Source of the DNA: Leptothoe spongobia TAU-MAC 1115
GTDB taxonomy: Bacteria; Cyanobacteriota; Cyanobacteriia; Phormidesmidales; Phormidesmidaceae
Direction: 5' to 3'
NCBI RefSeq assembly: GCF_018739885.1
Contig: NZ_JADOES010000003.1
Location: 124,001 to 188,000, forward strand
DNA: 64,000 bases
In this document: positions 37,073 through 47,311 of the stretch, piece after piece
Position numbering within the stretch: position 1 is the stretch's first letter
Layout of the letters: each line of letters begins with the position of its first letter
Made by a program: the position numbers and the translations under genes
Notes under the pieces: model-generated
What the model was told of the DNA's origin: nothing
Database searches by the model: none
Seen by the model: the letters and a program-made list of their open reading frames with translations, nothing else

Positions 37073-37954
37073 ATGATCTGGCTCCTATTTTCTAGTGGCA
37101 CTGCCCTATGCGAAGCGCTCAAAGACGCCACCAGCAAACAAGCACTCAAATCTCTCGATGAATATTCAGTTCTATTAGGTTTTAGCCTGATAGGAGCCCT
37201 ATTGATGGGCAGCTTGATGCTGGCGACTGAAGGGATACCTAGCTTAGGCCCCGGCTATGGAAAAGCTATCCTGATAGGCGGCAGTCTCAATATTTTGGCC
37301 TTTACCTTATATTTTCGGGCGATTAAGACTGCCGATTTATCCCTAACAGTCCCATTGATCACCCTCACACCATTGTTTCTACTAATCACATCGCCCATCA
37401 TCGTGGAGGAATGGCCCACGGGCCTAGATGCTATCGGGGTTGTCCTCCTAATTGTAGGCTCCTACGTCCTTAACTTAAAACCAGGCAAAGGCGTTACCCT
37501 GGAACCGTTACAGGCCATCGTGACCAATCCCGGTAGTCGGACCATGGTAGGTGTAGCCTTTATTTGGAGCATCACCTCCAATTTGGATAAGGTCGGCACC
37601 CTAAACTCATCATCCTTGTTTTGGGGCACGTCATTATTTGCCACAGTGGCCATTGGCATGATGCCGTTTGTAGCAAAGCGTATGTGGCAAAAGGGGATTC
37701 CAGCCGTGCTCTATCCCTTCAAAGGCCAGGCCAAATTTGTGGGATTAGCCGGAATATTCCTAGCCATAGGCGTATCGCTACAGTTTGCTGCGTTGACCAT
37801 GGCCCCAGTCGCCCAAGTAATCGCAGTTAAACGAATGAGCGCCCTCATTTCTGTAGGGCTCGGTTATGTCTTGTTTGAGGAAACAGGCCTCCGCGAACGT
37901 TTTCTCGGAGCCGCCATTATGGTCAGTGGAGTCGCCATTATGGCCATAGATTAG
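37073..37954 (+). CDS. EamA/DMT family transporter
   Basis: 293 aa with about ten hydrophobic segments in two five-helix halves, each an EamA domain (residues about 1-140 and 150-290). The pattern GGSLNILAFTLYFRAIKTADLS and the final MSALISVGLGYVLFEETGLRERF is typical of drug/metabolite transporters. The substrate cannot be inferred. It is tightly coupled to the 109-aa gene upstream; psbI follows after about 70 bp on its own. Confidence 0.88.
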   Translation: MIWLLFSSGTALCEALKDATSKQALKSLDEYSVLLGFSLIGALLMGSLMLATEGIPSLGPGYGKAILIGGSLNILAFTLYFRAIKTADLSLTVPLITLTPLFLLITSPIIVEEWPTGLDAIGVVLLIVGSYVLNLKPGKGVTLEPLQAIVTNPGSRTMVGVAFIWSITSNLDKVGTLNSSSLFWGTSLFATVAIGMMPFVAKRMWQKGIPAVLYPFKGQAKFVGLAGIFLAIGVSLQFAALTMAPVAQVIAVKRMSALISVGLGYVLFEETGLRERFLGAAIMVSGVAIMAID

Positions 37955-38024
37955 GAATATGAATTCAATGTTGCGATAGAATAGTTTTTATATAAATTTA
38001 CGTGTCTATCCTTGGAGACTCGCG

Positions 38025-38141
38025 ATGCTGACTCTAAAGATCGTTGTATACCTTACCGTTTTCTTCTTTGTAGGTCTGTTCATCTTTGGCTTTCTCAATG
38101 GTGACCCTGCTCGAAACCCTGGCCGCCAAGATATGGAATAA
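38025..38141 (+). CDS. psbI: Photosystem II reaction centre protein I
   Basis: A 38-aa single-helix subunit with the canonical sequence [19 protein letters not shown], then [14 protein letters not shown]. It stabilises the D1-D2-cytochrome b559 core during assembly. GGAG lies 8-9 nt before the ATG, and a terminator closes the gene. It was short enough to be easily missed. Confidence 0.96.
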   Translation: MLTLKIVVYLTVFFFVGLFIFGFLNGDPARNPGRQDME

Positions 38142-38189
38142 TTCCTGCTAAGCGCTAGTTCCAAAAGAGTTCCAATGAATTTTGATCAG

Positions 38190-38221
38190 GCTCCTTGGCT
38201 AACTTAGCTAAGGAGCTTTTA
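38190..38221 (+). terminator. Terminator after psbI
   Basis: GCTCCTT (38190-38196) pairs with AAGGAGC (38210-38216), with further pairing inside the loop, followed by TTTT. Confidence 0.75.
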
Positions 38222-38408
38222 ATACAAGTCGGTTTCTCGCAAGGAACCTCAGCAAATGTCCTGATCATTAAGACAGTGACATGTCACATTGGTATGCCTC
38301 GCTCCAATGTATCCAAGGGTATTCATACCCATCACCATGTGCCTAAACCATATTCACGCTTGTGTTCATGAGGGTTAGCATCCGTCAGCTAACCATTGGC
38401 CGTTTTTA

Positions 38409-40946
38409 ATGAGTTCTATGGCCCCCATCGATTTACCTCCTGAACCACCCTTAAATCAGCAAATAGTATTCTCCAGAAGCGCAGCAGATCTGCAAATCGT
38501 TGATCAAGGGAATCAATCCCTACTGACAGGTCATCACCCTAGCCCTCATCAAGCAATTAATCTCGCCTCAGGACCATCGTTCTCTCCAATCAGTTTGATC
38601 CCATCTAGGCAACTTTCGGTCCTCACCTCTGACGATTTCTCGATGCCGAATCTTGCTGAGTTGGCCCAATTACCTCCTCTGCCAGACCAAGCGACTCCAA
38701 CTGCAACTCCACCAGCAATCATTGATGAGAACACCCTGGACACCATCAACGACGAAGTGGATGAGGTATTGGATTCAGATACGACGGTCCCTGAACACCT
38801 GGTTCCCGAACACGTTATCCCTGAAAGTATTGACACAGAAGATATAGAGCCCTCATTAGATCTAGACAACGTAGATTCAACAGCAATAGATGCCGAGAAA
38901 ATTGAGTCCCAGGCAGGGGATTTAGACGTTATCAACGATGTCATCAATCCAGTTCGGTCAGAACCAGGCACCCTTGATCCACTCCCTGCTGAGAGTCATC
39001 TAGAAGAGACTGTGGACTCTGGGACTCCAGAGAGTATAGAGGAAACTCTTGAAACGGCACCAGTTAGTCCTCCTGCTGCAGAAGATACCGCAACACCTTT
39101 AGATCCTGCCAAACTAGAAATCACGGCCGATACTCAAACCTTCAACTCTAATAGGCAGGTCGTTACGGCTCGGGGCAATGTAGTGTTTAAGCTCAACAAT
39201 GCTTTTTTGCTAGCTGATGAACTGTGGGTCAATTTAGTAAATCGCTACGTCTTAGCGGAAGGCAACGTTATTTTGACCCGAGGAGAACAAGAAGTTCGTG
39301 GAGAGAGAGCCGAATATAGTCTTTTGCAAGAAGAAGGCACCCTTTTTGAAACTCGCGGAGAGCTGTTTTTACCCGGACTCGCCAATGACTTTTCATCACC
39401 GTTAGAAGGCTCACTCACCAGTCGATCAGTCTTTGATCCGCTCAATCCAGACCAATCAATTAATAATGTCACCTCTGCAGGGGGCTTACAAATTAACTCC
39501 AGTATTAGCGGTGCTACGCCTGGCTCATTACCAGAGACGCGAGGTGGCGTCAGACGACTAAGATTTGAAGCGGCTCGAGTCAACTTCGATTCAGAAAGCT
39601 GGGTCGCTGAAGAGGTCAGACTTACCAATGATCCTTTTTCGCCACCGGAGCTAGAGTTTCGGACGGATCGGATGACATTAGTGACATTATCACCAACGGC
39701 TGATCTACTCACGACAGAAGATCCCAAACTGGTCTTTGACCAAGCTTTCTCACTGCCAATCTTGAAATCACGCTACGTACTTAATCGTGGAGCGGTTGAC
39801 CCAAACCAGGTCAACCCTTTTTTGGTCAGCATCAGTAGCGATTCTCGTGATCGAGGTGGCGTTTTTCTAGAAAGCGAGTTTCCTCTTGTTAGGAACGAGT
39901 CTGTCAACTTCAGTATCACACCTCAGTACTTTGTAGAACGTGCGTTGGAACAGGGCGCACTTGCCTCAGAAGTATTTGGTCTTGAAGCGGACTTTAAAAG
40001 CCTCATCAGCCCACGCTCCGAAATCTCAGCCAGTGCCACACTCACAAGCTTCAACTTTAACGAGCTGGAAGATAATCTCCGTGGCAACATTCGCAATCGT
40101 TACCGCCTTGGCAATCATCTGCTAGTCAGTGAGTATACCTATCGCGATCGCCTTTTTAATGGCAGTCTGGGTTTTCAAGATGTCCGTTCTAGCCTCGGAT
40201 CAGTATTACTATCACCCGTCATAAATTTGGATGGTCGTGGTCTAAATCTGACTTACCAAGTCGGTGGCCAATTGGTGACGGCTAAAACCGATCGTACTGA
40301 TTTATTGAATGGACCGTTAGGGGGGGACGACCTCACCACACTCGGCCGTTTTCAGGGCAGTGCTCGTTTAAGCAAAGGCTTTAATCTCTGGCTTGGCAAA
40401 CCTCTACCTGCTACCCAGACCGAAGGACTGCGTTACACCCCTGTGCCAATCGTTCCTTTTTTGAACTTGACGGTTGGACTATTTGGAGTGGGCTCCTATT
40501 ACACCAATGGAGACTTCCAAGAAGTTATTGCTGGAGACATCCGTTTCGACGGTCAAATAGGTCATCTCTCAAAAAATTTCTTTGACTACACTCGGTTTAA
40601 CCTGGGGTATTACCAGGAATTAATATCTGGGAATAATTCCCCCTTTTTATTTGATCGCAACGTAGACGATAGCATTTTGACCTTTGGAGTTTTACAGCAA
40701 ATTGTTGGCCCTATTTTGCTAGGATTCCAAACCTCTATCAACATTGAGACTGGCGAAGATATTAATACCGAAATTATTGGTGAGTATAGTCGCCGTACCT
40801 ATGGATTAGTAGTTCGCTATAGCCCCACCCAGGAAACAGGCTCCATTGGATTTAGACTCAGTGACTTTAACTGGCTTGGCAGCGGCAGCCCCTTTGATAA
40901 CCGTAATACTCGGCAGGTAGAAGGCGGCGTACTAGAACAACGTTAA
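38409..40946 (+). CDS. LptD-like outer-membrane protein, DUF3769 domain
   Basis: 845 aa. The first about 235 residues are low-complexity and very rich in Asp, Glu, Pro, Ser and Thr (intrinsically disordered). An OstA/LptA-like beta segment follows (about 238-305; TADTQTFNSNRQVVTARGNV, LAEGNVILTRGEQEVRGERA). The rest is a DUF3769-type outer-membrane beta-barrel. DUF3769 proteins are regarded as the cyanobacterial LptD, inserting lipopolysaccharide in the outer membrane. No classical signal peptide is visible at the annotated start, which is odd for an outer-membrane protein; a missed upstream start is not apparent. It is isolated from other lpt genes here. Confidence 0.8.
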   Translation: MSSMAPIDLPPEPPLNQQIVFSRSAADLQIVDQGNQSLLTGHHPSPHQAINLASGPSFSPISLIPSRQLSVLTSDDFSMPNLAELAQLPPLPDQATPTATPPAIIDENTLDTINDEVDEVLDSDTTVPEHLVPEHVIPESIDTEDIEPSLDLDNVDSTAIDAEKIESQAGDLDVINDVINPVRSEPGTLDPLPAESHLEETVDSGTPESIEETLETAPVSPPAAEDTATPLDPAKLEITADTQTFNSNRQVVTARGNVVFKLNNAFLLADELWVNLVNRYVLAEGNVILTRGEQEVRGERAEYSLLQEEGTLFETRGELFLPGLANDFSSPLEGSLTSRSVFDPLNPDQSINNVTSAGGLQINSSISGATPGSLPETRGGVRRLRFEAARVNFDSESWVAEEVRLTNDPFSPPELEFRTDRMTLVTLSPTADLLTTEDPKLVFDQAFSLPILKSRYVLNRGAVDPNQVNPFLVSISSDSRDRGGVFLESEFPLVRNESVNFSITPQYFVERALEQGALASEVFGLEADFKSLISPRSEISASATLTSFNFNELEDNLRGNIRNRYRLGNHLLVSEYTYRDRLFNGSLGFQDVRSSLGSVLLSPVINLDGRGLNLTYQVGGQLVTAKTDRTDLLNGPLGGDDLTTLGRFQGSARLSKGFNLWLGKPLPATQTEGLRYTPVPIVPFLNLTVGLFGVGSYYTNGDFQEVIAGDIRFDGQIGHLSKNFFDYTRFNLGYYQELISGNNSPFLFDRNVDDSILTFGVLQQIVGPILLGFQTSINIETGEDINTEIIGEYSRRTYGLVVRYSPTQETGSIGFRLSDFNWLGSGSPFDNRNTRQVEGGVLEQR

Positions 40947-41227
40947 GCCTCTCCTTAAATAAGCGGAGCCAAGACAAATATCTGCTTGAAACTGGGCATA
41001 CTAGTAACCCTTGTGATCACACAAACATCTATGGATATGGATATCTATGTGCTCAAGGGCCTGAGCCCTCCACAAACTTTAAGGTCGGTATCAAGACGTA
41101 AAGACAAACGCTAAAGTTAAGAAGTATTTTTACTCAATAAAACTGTAACTATTATTTCCTAAATGTATTAGGAAAGTATGACTTTAACAGTGAATCAATT
41201 AATAGATTGCTCTATGGGTGAGCCCTT

Positions 41228-41941
41228 ATGATGCCACTAAATATAGAACGAGAAGCACAACAAGCTATTACGCTCATTAAGTCTTTTAGCCTGGAACTGC
41301 ACACATATGGCCCTGAAAGTCAGGTCCTATATTGGCTCAACCAGTATCGAGCGCCCTGGATTCGGGATGCCATCATTGAGGCTGTCTACCAGGGAAGATA
41401 TAAGATTATCTCCGTTCAGCACATCCTCTCTATCTGGGAACGACGGGGGCAACCTGTCCGCCACTTTACATCTGGGTTTGAGCAAATTATTGCTTCACAC
41501 CTTGGCGCACCCATACATTTGCCACCTAATATTGCATCACAGCCCAAAGACACTGCTGCGAGTTTCAGCCTCCAAAAAACTGCCTCTCAGTTCATCCCGA
41601 TGACAGGAGGTTTGTCTGACAGCAATGTCAAAATTGACAAATGGGAAGAAACATCGAGCTTCAGTCGAACGGATTATTCTGGTCTAGCCATAGAAGCATT
41701 TCCTGTAAAAGATGTTGATACTCTAGTCGAGGTTTATCAAGCCGATATGCCCGATAGCGATGCGACATACGAGACAGCACTTATGTCGCAAGCACCAACT
41801 TTCAACAGTCTCAGTTTTTCACTTGCCCAAACATCTACTACGCCGGACAGCTACACTCCAGCACAATCCAAAGTGTATGCATCTCCAGCTACCTCTGCTC
41901 CTATTCAACCGTTTCGGCCTAAGCCTCGCAACAAAGGTTAA
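41228..41941 (+). CDS. Conserved cyanobacterial hypothetical protein
   Basis: 237 aa. The N-terminal about 90 residues (NIEREAQQAITLIKSFSLEL, QVLYWLNQYRAPWIRDAII, SVQHILSIWERRGQP) are compact, helical and clearly conserved in cyanobacteria. The remaining 140 residues are Ser/Thr/Pro-rich and disordered. It has no known catalytic motif; HTH-like packing is possible but unproven. Two ATGs (41228, 41231) are adjacent. It ends 2 bp before the convergent lyase stop. Confidence 0.75.
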   Translation: MMPLNIEREAQQAITLIKSFSLELHTYGPESQVLYWLNQYRAPWIRDAIIEAVYQGRYKIISVQHILSIWERRGQPVRHFTSGFEQIIASHLGAPIHLPPNIASQPKDTAASFSLQKTASQFIPMTGGLSDSNVKIDKWEETSSFSRTDYSGLAIEAFPVKDVDTLVEVYQADMPDSDATYETALMSQAPTFNSLSFSLAQTSTTPDSYTPAQSKVYASPATSAPIQPFRPKPRNKG

Positions 41942-41943
41942 GC

Positions 41944-42456
41944 CTAAGCTTTAACATCTCCTAAACGAATTTCTGAGCAAAAAGACGCCATAATTTGGCC
42001 AGTCCCATCACTGAGAACATTCGTTCGCATCCGTAGGTTGTCAGTAATAAACCACCATCGTTCTTCGGCAGAAATACCATTGGCCTCTGTCTTGATGGTG
42101 AGTACACCATTTTCTAACTGATACTGGCTTGTTTGGGGGGTGGACTGGCCAGGGACCTGACGCACAAGCTGACCAGTAGATGTATCGGTTGCGATCGCAA
42201 CTACTGTCATCGACTGCGATCGAGTTGCACCACCGATAATGCTGCTTTTTTGGACAACTCGGAGTCCCGCAAACACATCGGCAGCAGAGCAATGTCCATC
42301 CTCACAGAGCTTCAACACACCTGCCTCAGCCGCATCCAGGTAGGTAATTTCTAAATCAGATTTACCAGCCTTCGATTCGCCTGCCTTTAAGTAGTGTGTG
42401 GTGCGCTGCGAAAACCAGCGCCCCCCTTGCTTTTTAAAAAAGTTCACATTCTGCAT
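41944..42456 (-). CDS. Phycobiliprotein lyase, CpcS/CpcU (CpeS) family
   Basis: 170 aa, a lipocalin-fold chromophore lyase that attaches phycocyanobilin to conserved cysteines of phycobiliproteins. Family hallmarks: GGRWFSQRTTHYLKAGESKAG near the N-terminus, KSDLEI, EERWWFITDNLRMRTNVL and the terminal ASFCSEIRLG. Which subgroup (CpcS, CpcU or CpeS) is not decidable here, because in CpcU types a partner subunit is needed; the TTHYL context in place of TTHHL is a small deviation. It is close to hemE, fitting tetrapyrrole context. Confidence 0.9.
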   Translation of the reverse strand: MQNVNFFKKQGGRWFSQRTTHYLKAGESKAGKSDLEITYLDAAEAGVLKLCEDGHCSAADVFAGLRVVQKSSIIGGATRSQSMTVVAIATDTSTGQLVRQVPGQSTPQTSQYQLENGVLTIKTEANGISAEERWWFITDNLRMRTNVLSDGTGQIMASFCSEIRLGDVKA

Positions 42457-42657
42457 GAATTAGATCTGGATAAAGCGACACAAGCAGCCACAATTCGTTA
42501 TCTGACTTTAAGTTTACGCCGCGACGGTCGTGCAAAAAAACCTTAGCTCATAGGCCAAAACCCACGCAAGCCAGCCATCCCAAGTCATTGGAGGGAATTC
42601 GCAATGATAAGCTAACAGATGCCAATAAAAACCTTTTTAGTCTGTGGTGAGATTTCA

Positions 42658-43722
42658 ATGACCCAACCCGATCAAACGCCCTACCTATTGAGAGCCGCCA
42701 AGGGCGAAATCTTGGATCGACCACCGGTTTGGATGATGCGTCAGGCTGGTCGGTACATGAAGATCTATCGCGACCTGCGAGAGAAGTATCCGTCTTTCCG
42801 AGAGCGCTCTGAGAATCCAGACCTCGCCATTGAGATTTCACTACAGCCGTGGCGTGCGTTTCGTCCCGATGGCGTCATTATGTTTTCCGACATTTTGACT
42901 CCACTGCCAGGCATGGGTATTCCCTTTGACATTGTGGAAAGCAAGGGACCCATCATTGAACCTGCAATTCGCACTCAAGCTCAAATCGATGCCCTACGTC
43001 CTCTCAACCCGGAGGAAGATTTACCCTTCATCCGTCAAATCTTGACCACCCTGCGTCAGGAAGTAGGCAATGCATCTACCGTGCTGGGTTTTGTTGGCTC
43101 TCCTTGGACCCTAGCAGCCTATGCCGTGGAGGGTAAAAGCTCCAAAAACTATTCGGTCATCAAGGGAATGGCTTTCTCTGAGCCCAAAATGCTACACCAG
43201 CTGCTCAGTCACCTAGCAGACGGCATCGCCGCCTATGTGCGCTACCAGATTGATTGCGGCGCTCAAATAGTTCAACTGTTTGACTCTTGGGCCGGTCAGC
43301 TTAGCCCTGAAGACTATCGCACATTTGCTCTGCCCTATCAGCAACAGGTGGTCCGCCAGGTGAAAGAAACTCACCCCGACACCCCTTTGATTCTCTACAT
43401 CAGCGGCAGTGCTGGCGTGCTAGAAATCATGGGCGAGTCTGGGGTGGATATCATCAGTGTTGACTGGACAGTTGATATGGCTGATGCCCGCCGTCGTCTG
43501 GGACCCAATATGAAGGTCCAGGGTAATGTTGATCCTGGTGTCCTATTTGGCTCGAAGGACTTTATTCGCGATCGCATCCTCGATACTGTCCGCAAAGCTG
43601 GTCGTGGTGGTCATATCCTCAATCTGGGCCATGGCATTCTTCCCGGCACTCCTGAAGAGAATGCAGCCCACTTCTTTGAGACTGCAAAGCAGCTTGAAGA
43701 GCTCTTGGCAGTGCCTGCCTAA
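42658..43722 (+). CDS. hemE: Uroporphyrinogen decarboxylase
   Basis: Decarboxylates uroporphyrinogen III to coproporphyrinogen III in haem and chlorophyll synthesis. It is 354 aa from the ATG at 42658, which I choose because [16 protein letters not shown] is the family start and GGTGAG precedes it; an ATG at 42619 would add 13 atypical residues. Motifs: [15 protein letters not shown] (catalytic Arg), [13 protein letters not shown] (catalytic Asp), [22 protein letters not shown] and [13 protein letters not shown]. Confidence 0.96.
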   Translation: MTQPDQTPYLLRAAKGEILDRPPVWMMRQAGRYMKIYRDLREKYPSFRERSENPDLAIEISLQPWRAFRPDGVIMFSDILTPLPGMGIPFDIVESKGPIIEPAIRTQAQIDALRPLNPEEDLPFIRQILTTLRQEVGNASTVLGFVGSPWTLAAYAVEGKSSKNYSVIKGMAFSEPKMLHQLLSHLADGIAAYVRYQIDCGAQIVQLFDSWAGQLSPEDYRTFALPYQQQVVRQVKETHPDTPLILYISGSAGVLEIMGESGVDIISVDWTVDMADARRRLGPNMKVQGNVDPGVLFGSKDFIRDRILDTVRKAGRGGHILNLGHGILPGTPEENAAHFFETAKQLEELLAVPA

Positions 43723-43937
43723 ACAACTTAGAGCCCTACAGTCTAGAACTGAAATAGTAAAGATTGTAGGGTTCCATGCCGTAATCCAAGAAGCGTCACA
43801 TCAGCTGTCATAACTGTCCGCAAAGTAATAGTATGGATACTTGCGACACATCCAAATTGCAACCGTGAGTATTCTTCGATAGAAAATCATGGTTCGGGAT
43901 GTGAACAAGGTTTAGATATTGCCCCCGATTAAACCCC

Positions 43938-44939
43938 GTGAGTGAACAGGCACAGACTATTAAATCGTCAACGCCGCAAAGAATTTTTATTACCGGTGCC
44001 AGCGGCTGTATCGGCCACTATGTTCTTGAGAGTCTGATTGACCATACTGACCACGAACTATTTCTGCTGCTGCGCAATCCCAATAAGCTCCAACTAGACA
44101 TTGCCCACCAGTCTAGAGTGCACATACTGCAGAGTGATATTCGCCAAGTTGATCAGTTCACAGACCTGCTAGGCACGATGGATAGCGCCATCCTCATCGC
44201 CACATCATGGGGAGGAGCACCCGCAATCTACGACATTAATGTCACGGCTAACCTCAAGATTATGAATCTGCTTGATCCAGATCGGATCAGGCAAGTGCTC
44301 TACTTTTCAACCGCTAGCATCTTAGACCGTCAGAATCAGCCGCTAGATGTCGCTGGGCAGGTGACTTTTGACTATATTCGTAGCAAATATCAATGTCATC
44401 AGAAACTCAGGGATCTAGCAATTTTCCCAAAAATCACCACCCTATTTCCTACCCTGGTCTTTGGGGGAGATACTAACAAACCCTATTCCCACATCTCCAG
44501 CGGTTTATCAGAAGTCACTAAGTGGATTGATCTAATTCGCTTCTTTAGCGCCGAGGGTACACTCCACTTTATTCATGCACAAGACGTTGCCACAGTCGTC
44601 ACCCATCTCATCGAGCATACGCCCCGAGCATATGATTCTAGAGAACTCGTATTAGGCAACCCAGCTCTGACCGTGGACGAAGCAGTCACAGCCGTCAGCC
44701 ATTATCTAGGGCGTTCTATTTATTTCCGTATCCCCTTATCTCAAAGGCTTATAGACTTTTTCATCAAGCTCTTTAAAGTCCGGATGGAAGACTGGGATAG
44801 GTTTTGTTTAACGTATCGTCATTTTACTTATCAAAATCCCCTGACACCTAACAGCTTCGGCATAGACACTTACTGCTCCAATGTTGCCGAGCTTTTTCAA
44901 GCCACAGGAATTGAATCAAAGCAGAGAAAAACACGCTAG
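43938..44939 (+). CDS. NAD-dependent epimerase/dehydratase family protein
   Basis: 333-aa extended-SDR protein. The Rossmann glycine motif is TGASGCIG (about residues 19-26) and the YxxxK-like catalytic pair may be in FDYIRSKYQCHQ (about 141-152). A substrate-binding C-terminal half contains LHFIHAQDVATVVTHL. It commonly follows hemE in cyanobacteria; its substrate is unknown. The start is GTG at 43938 (no better ATG in frame). Confidence 0.85.
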   Translation: MSEQAQTIKSSTPQRIFITGASGCIGHYVLESLIDHTDHELFLLLRNPNKLQLDIAHQSRVHILQSDIRQVDQFTDLLGTMDSAILIATSWGGAPAIYDINVTANLKIMNLLDPDRIRQVLYFSTASILDRQNQPLDVAGQVTFDYIRSKYQCHQKLRDLAIFPKITTLFPTLVFGGDTNKPYSHISSGLSEVTKWIDLIRFFSAEGTLHFIHAQDVATVVTHLIEHTPRAYDSRELVLGNPALTVDEAVTAVSHYLGRSIYFRIPLSQRLIDFFIKLFKVRMEDWDRFCLTYRHFTYQNPLTPNSFGIDTYCSNVAELFQATGIESKQRKTR

Positions 44940-45035
44940 ACTGTGTAACGCAGTAAAAGCCCATAGTTCTTAAGCTAGCTGGGCATGTCTTTTATCGAGA
45001 CAGTTACTGGCCCAGTTCAAGAATGATTATGTGAG

Positions 45036-45065
45036 AAGTGGGACGTCAAGGCCCACTTTTTATTT
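45036..45065 (+). terminator. Terminator upstream of rimP
   Basis: AAGTGGG (45036-45042) pairs with CCCACTT (45052-45058), loop 9 nt, followed by a T-rich stretch. It may close the hemE-epimerase unit or attenuate the rimP operon. Confidence 0.75.
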
Positions 45066-45096
45066 TGGTTAATTTGGTTAATTAGTATGTGTTTCC

Positions 45097-45567
45097 ATGG
45101 CCCATCCTGTCATCCCACAGGTGCTTGAAATAGCCACCCCCATTGCCACTGACTTGGGGTTAGAAGTGGTGGGCGCGGTTTTTCAAACCAATCAGAGTCC
45201 ACCCGTTTTACGCATTGACGTTCGCAACCTCGGTCAAACCGACACTAGTCTAGACGACTGTGAACGCATGAGCATCGTTCTAGGCGAAGAACTCGAAACG
45301 TCTAATACCCTGCCTGATGCCTACGTCCTCGAAGTTTCCAGTCCTGGAATTTCGAACCAGCTGACAACCGCTCGGGATTTTATCGTCTTCAAGGGATTTG
45401 CCATCGAAGTCATTCTCCACACTCCTCACAAGGGCAAAAAAGTGTGGATCGGCACCTTGCTAGAACGGACAGACAAGAAACTAGCGATTAGCCAAAAAGG
45501 CCGTCGTGTTGCATTACCTATTGAATTAATCGAGTCGGTACAACTAAGTAATCAAGTTGAAGTATAG
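45097..45567 (+). CDS. rimP: Ribosome maturation factor RimP
   Basis: 156 aa, needed for 30S maturation. N-terminal alpha/beta domain (VIPQVLEIATPIATDLGLEV...LRIDVRN), DDCERMSIVLGEELE and YVLEVSSPGISNQL, followed by a small SH3-like C-terminal domain (GKKVWIGTLL). It heads the conserved rimP-nusA-ylxR-infB cluster; 139 bp separate it from nusA. Motifs and position are both diagnostic. Confidence 0.95.
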   Translation: MAHPVIPQVLEIATPIATDLGLEVVGAVFQTNQSPPVLRIDVRNLGQTDTSLDDCERMSIVLGEELETSNTLPDAYVLEVSSPGISNQLTTARDFIVFKGFAIEVILHTPHKGKKVWIGTLLERTDKKLAISQKGRRVALPIELIESVQLSNQVEV

Positions 45568-45706
45568 GACCATGATCACCACACCCGACATCACTGATTA
45601 GCCACAATTTACAGAAAAGTCACCCCGTTACGATATCTGAACCTACACCATTTCTTACTTTTATTCGCACCGCACCACCCCCGTTTGTTGAAAGAGGAGA
45701 GAGCCT

Positions 45707-47056
45707 ATGTCCATGGTAAGTCTGCCCAGCCTACAAGATATGATCGAAGGCATTAGCCGAGAGCGAAACTTACCCCGTTCTGCGGTAGAGCAGGCCCTAC
45801 GAGAGGCTTTGCTCAAAGGATATGAGCGTTATCGTCGTACCCGCCGCATGGATAGTGCTCAATTTGACGAAGACTACTTTGAAAATTTCGCTGTAGAACT
45901 AGATCCAGAAGAAGAAGGCTTTAGAGTCCTGTCTAGCAAAATGATTGTCGAGGCGGTTGAAAACCCTGACCATCAAATTTCCTTAGCTGAAGTAGTTGAA
46001 GTCGCTCCCGAGGCTCAGATAGGCGATGAGGTTGTCTTGGATGTCACACCAGAGCAAAAAGACTTTGGCCGTATGGCTGCCATTCAAACGAAACAGGTGC
46101 TGGCCCAAAAGTTACGAGATCAGCAACGACGATTGATTCAGGAAGAATTTCAGGATTTAGAAGGCACGATCCTGCAAGCACGCGTACTGAGGTTTGAACG
46201 GCAGTCCGTCATCATGGCTGTAAGTAGCGGTGTTGGTCAACCCGATGTTGAAGCCGAGTTACTCAAGCGGGATCAGCTCCCCAATGATAACTATCGAGCC
46301 AACGCCACATTCCGTGTAGCTCTCAAAAAAGTCTCTGAGGGCTCCCATAGAGGTCCACAATTACTGGTTTCTCGTGCAGATGCCAGTCTTGTTGTTGAGC
46401 TATTCTCCAATGAAGTCCCCGAAATTGAGGACGAAGTAGTCCGGATTGTAGCTGTTGCACGGGAAGCCAATCCCCCCTCTCGTTCTGTCGGTCCTAGAAC
46501 CAAAATTGCCGTCGACACCCTAGAGCGGGATGTTGATCCCGTGGGTGCATGTATTGGAGCCAGAGGATCTCGCATACAAGTAGTTGTCAACGAACTACGG
46601 GGTGAAAAAATTGATGTCATTCGCTGGTCTCCGGATCCAGCTACCTATATTGCCAATGCCCTCAGCCCTGCAAGAGTGGATGAAGTGAGACTGATGAATC
46701 CAGAAGATCGTCAAGCTCATGTTCTTGTTCCTGAGGATCAGCTCAGCTTAGCCATTGGTAAAGAAGGACAAAATGTGCGCTTAGCAGCACGCCTAACCGG
46801 CTGGAAAATCGATATCAAAGACTCCGCCAAGTATGACTACGAAGCGGAAGACGAAAAAATACACGCTCAACTAGAAGCCAAACGTCAGCAAGAAGAGGAA
46901 GCTGCCGCTGCCTTAGCAGCTCAAATGGAAGCCATTAAAGCTGCCAATCTAGCAGCGGCAGCAGCTCAAAAAGCGGCCGATGAAGCAGCGGCCGATGCCG
47001 AAGAGCCAATAGAGGAGGCTATCGTCGAGGAAGCCCCCGCCCAAGAGGAGGAATAG
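45707..47056 (+). CDS. nusA: Transcription termination/antitermination factor NusA
   Basis: 449 aa. An N-terminal RNAP-binding domain (about 1-125) is followed by an S1 domain (about 130-205) and KH1/KH2 domains (about 215-365: DPVGACIGARGSRIQVVVNEL; IGKEGQNVRLAARLTGW). The Ala/Glu-rich C-terminal tail (about 380-449) replaces the acidic repeats of E. coli NusA. It modulates pausing, termination and antitermination. A strong AGAGGAGAG Shine-Dalgarno precedes the ATG at 45707. Second gene of the operon. Confidence 0.96.
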   Translation: MSMVSLPSLQDMIEGISRERNLPRSAVEQALREALLKGYERYRRTRRMDSAQFDEDYFENFAVELDPEEEGFRVLSSKMIVEAVENPDHQISLAEVVEVAPEAQIGDEVVLDVTPEQKDFGRMAAIQTKQVLAQKLRDQQRRLIQEEFQDLEGTILQARVLRFERQSVIMAVSSGVGQPDVEAELLKRDQLPNDNYRANATFRVALKKVSEGSHRGPQLLVSRADASLVVELFSNEVPEIEDEVVRIVAVAREANPPSRSVGPRTKIAVDTLERDVDPVGACIGARGSRIQVVVNELRGEKIDVIRWSPDPATYIANALSPARVDEVRLMNPEDRQAHVLVPEDQLSLAIGKEGQNVRLAARLTGWKIDIKDSAKYDYEAEDEKIHAQLEAKRQQEEEAAAALAAQMEAIKAANLAAAAAQKAADEAAADAEEPIEEAIVEEAPAQEEE

Positions 47057-47065
47057 AACGACATT

Positions 47066-47311
47066 GTGCAGCAAAACTATCGACGCTGTGTGAGCTGCCG
47101 CCAAGTCACTCACCGCAAAAATCTACTCAGGGTTGTCCGCACTTACCCGACAGGCGTGGTGCAATTGAACAAGGGCATGGGGCGTTCTGCCTACCTATGC
47201 CCCCAGGTTGATTGCTTAAATTCAGCCCATAAAAAAAATCGACTAGGCCGTACTCTGAAAACCTCTATCCCAGAAGATATCTATCGTCAACTGCATCAAA
47301 ATATGAAGTAG
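47066..47311 (+). CDS. ylxR: YlxR family RNA-binding protein (DUF448)
   Basis: 81 aa with CVSCRQVTHRKNLLRVV and the YlxR signature GMGRSAYLCPQVDCL. It is a small basic protein found between nusA and infB in many bacteria, exactly as here. A role in RNA binding or RNase P regulation has been proposed for some family members. The GTG start at 47066 is the best frame start; a gap of 9 nt follows the nusA stop. Confidence 0.93.
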   Translation: MQQNYRRCVSCRQVTHRKNLLRVVRTYPTGVVQLNKGMGRSAYLCPQVDCLNSAHKKNRLGRTLKTSIPEDIYRQLHQNMK

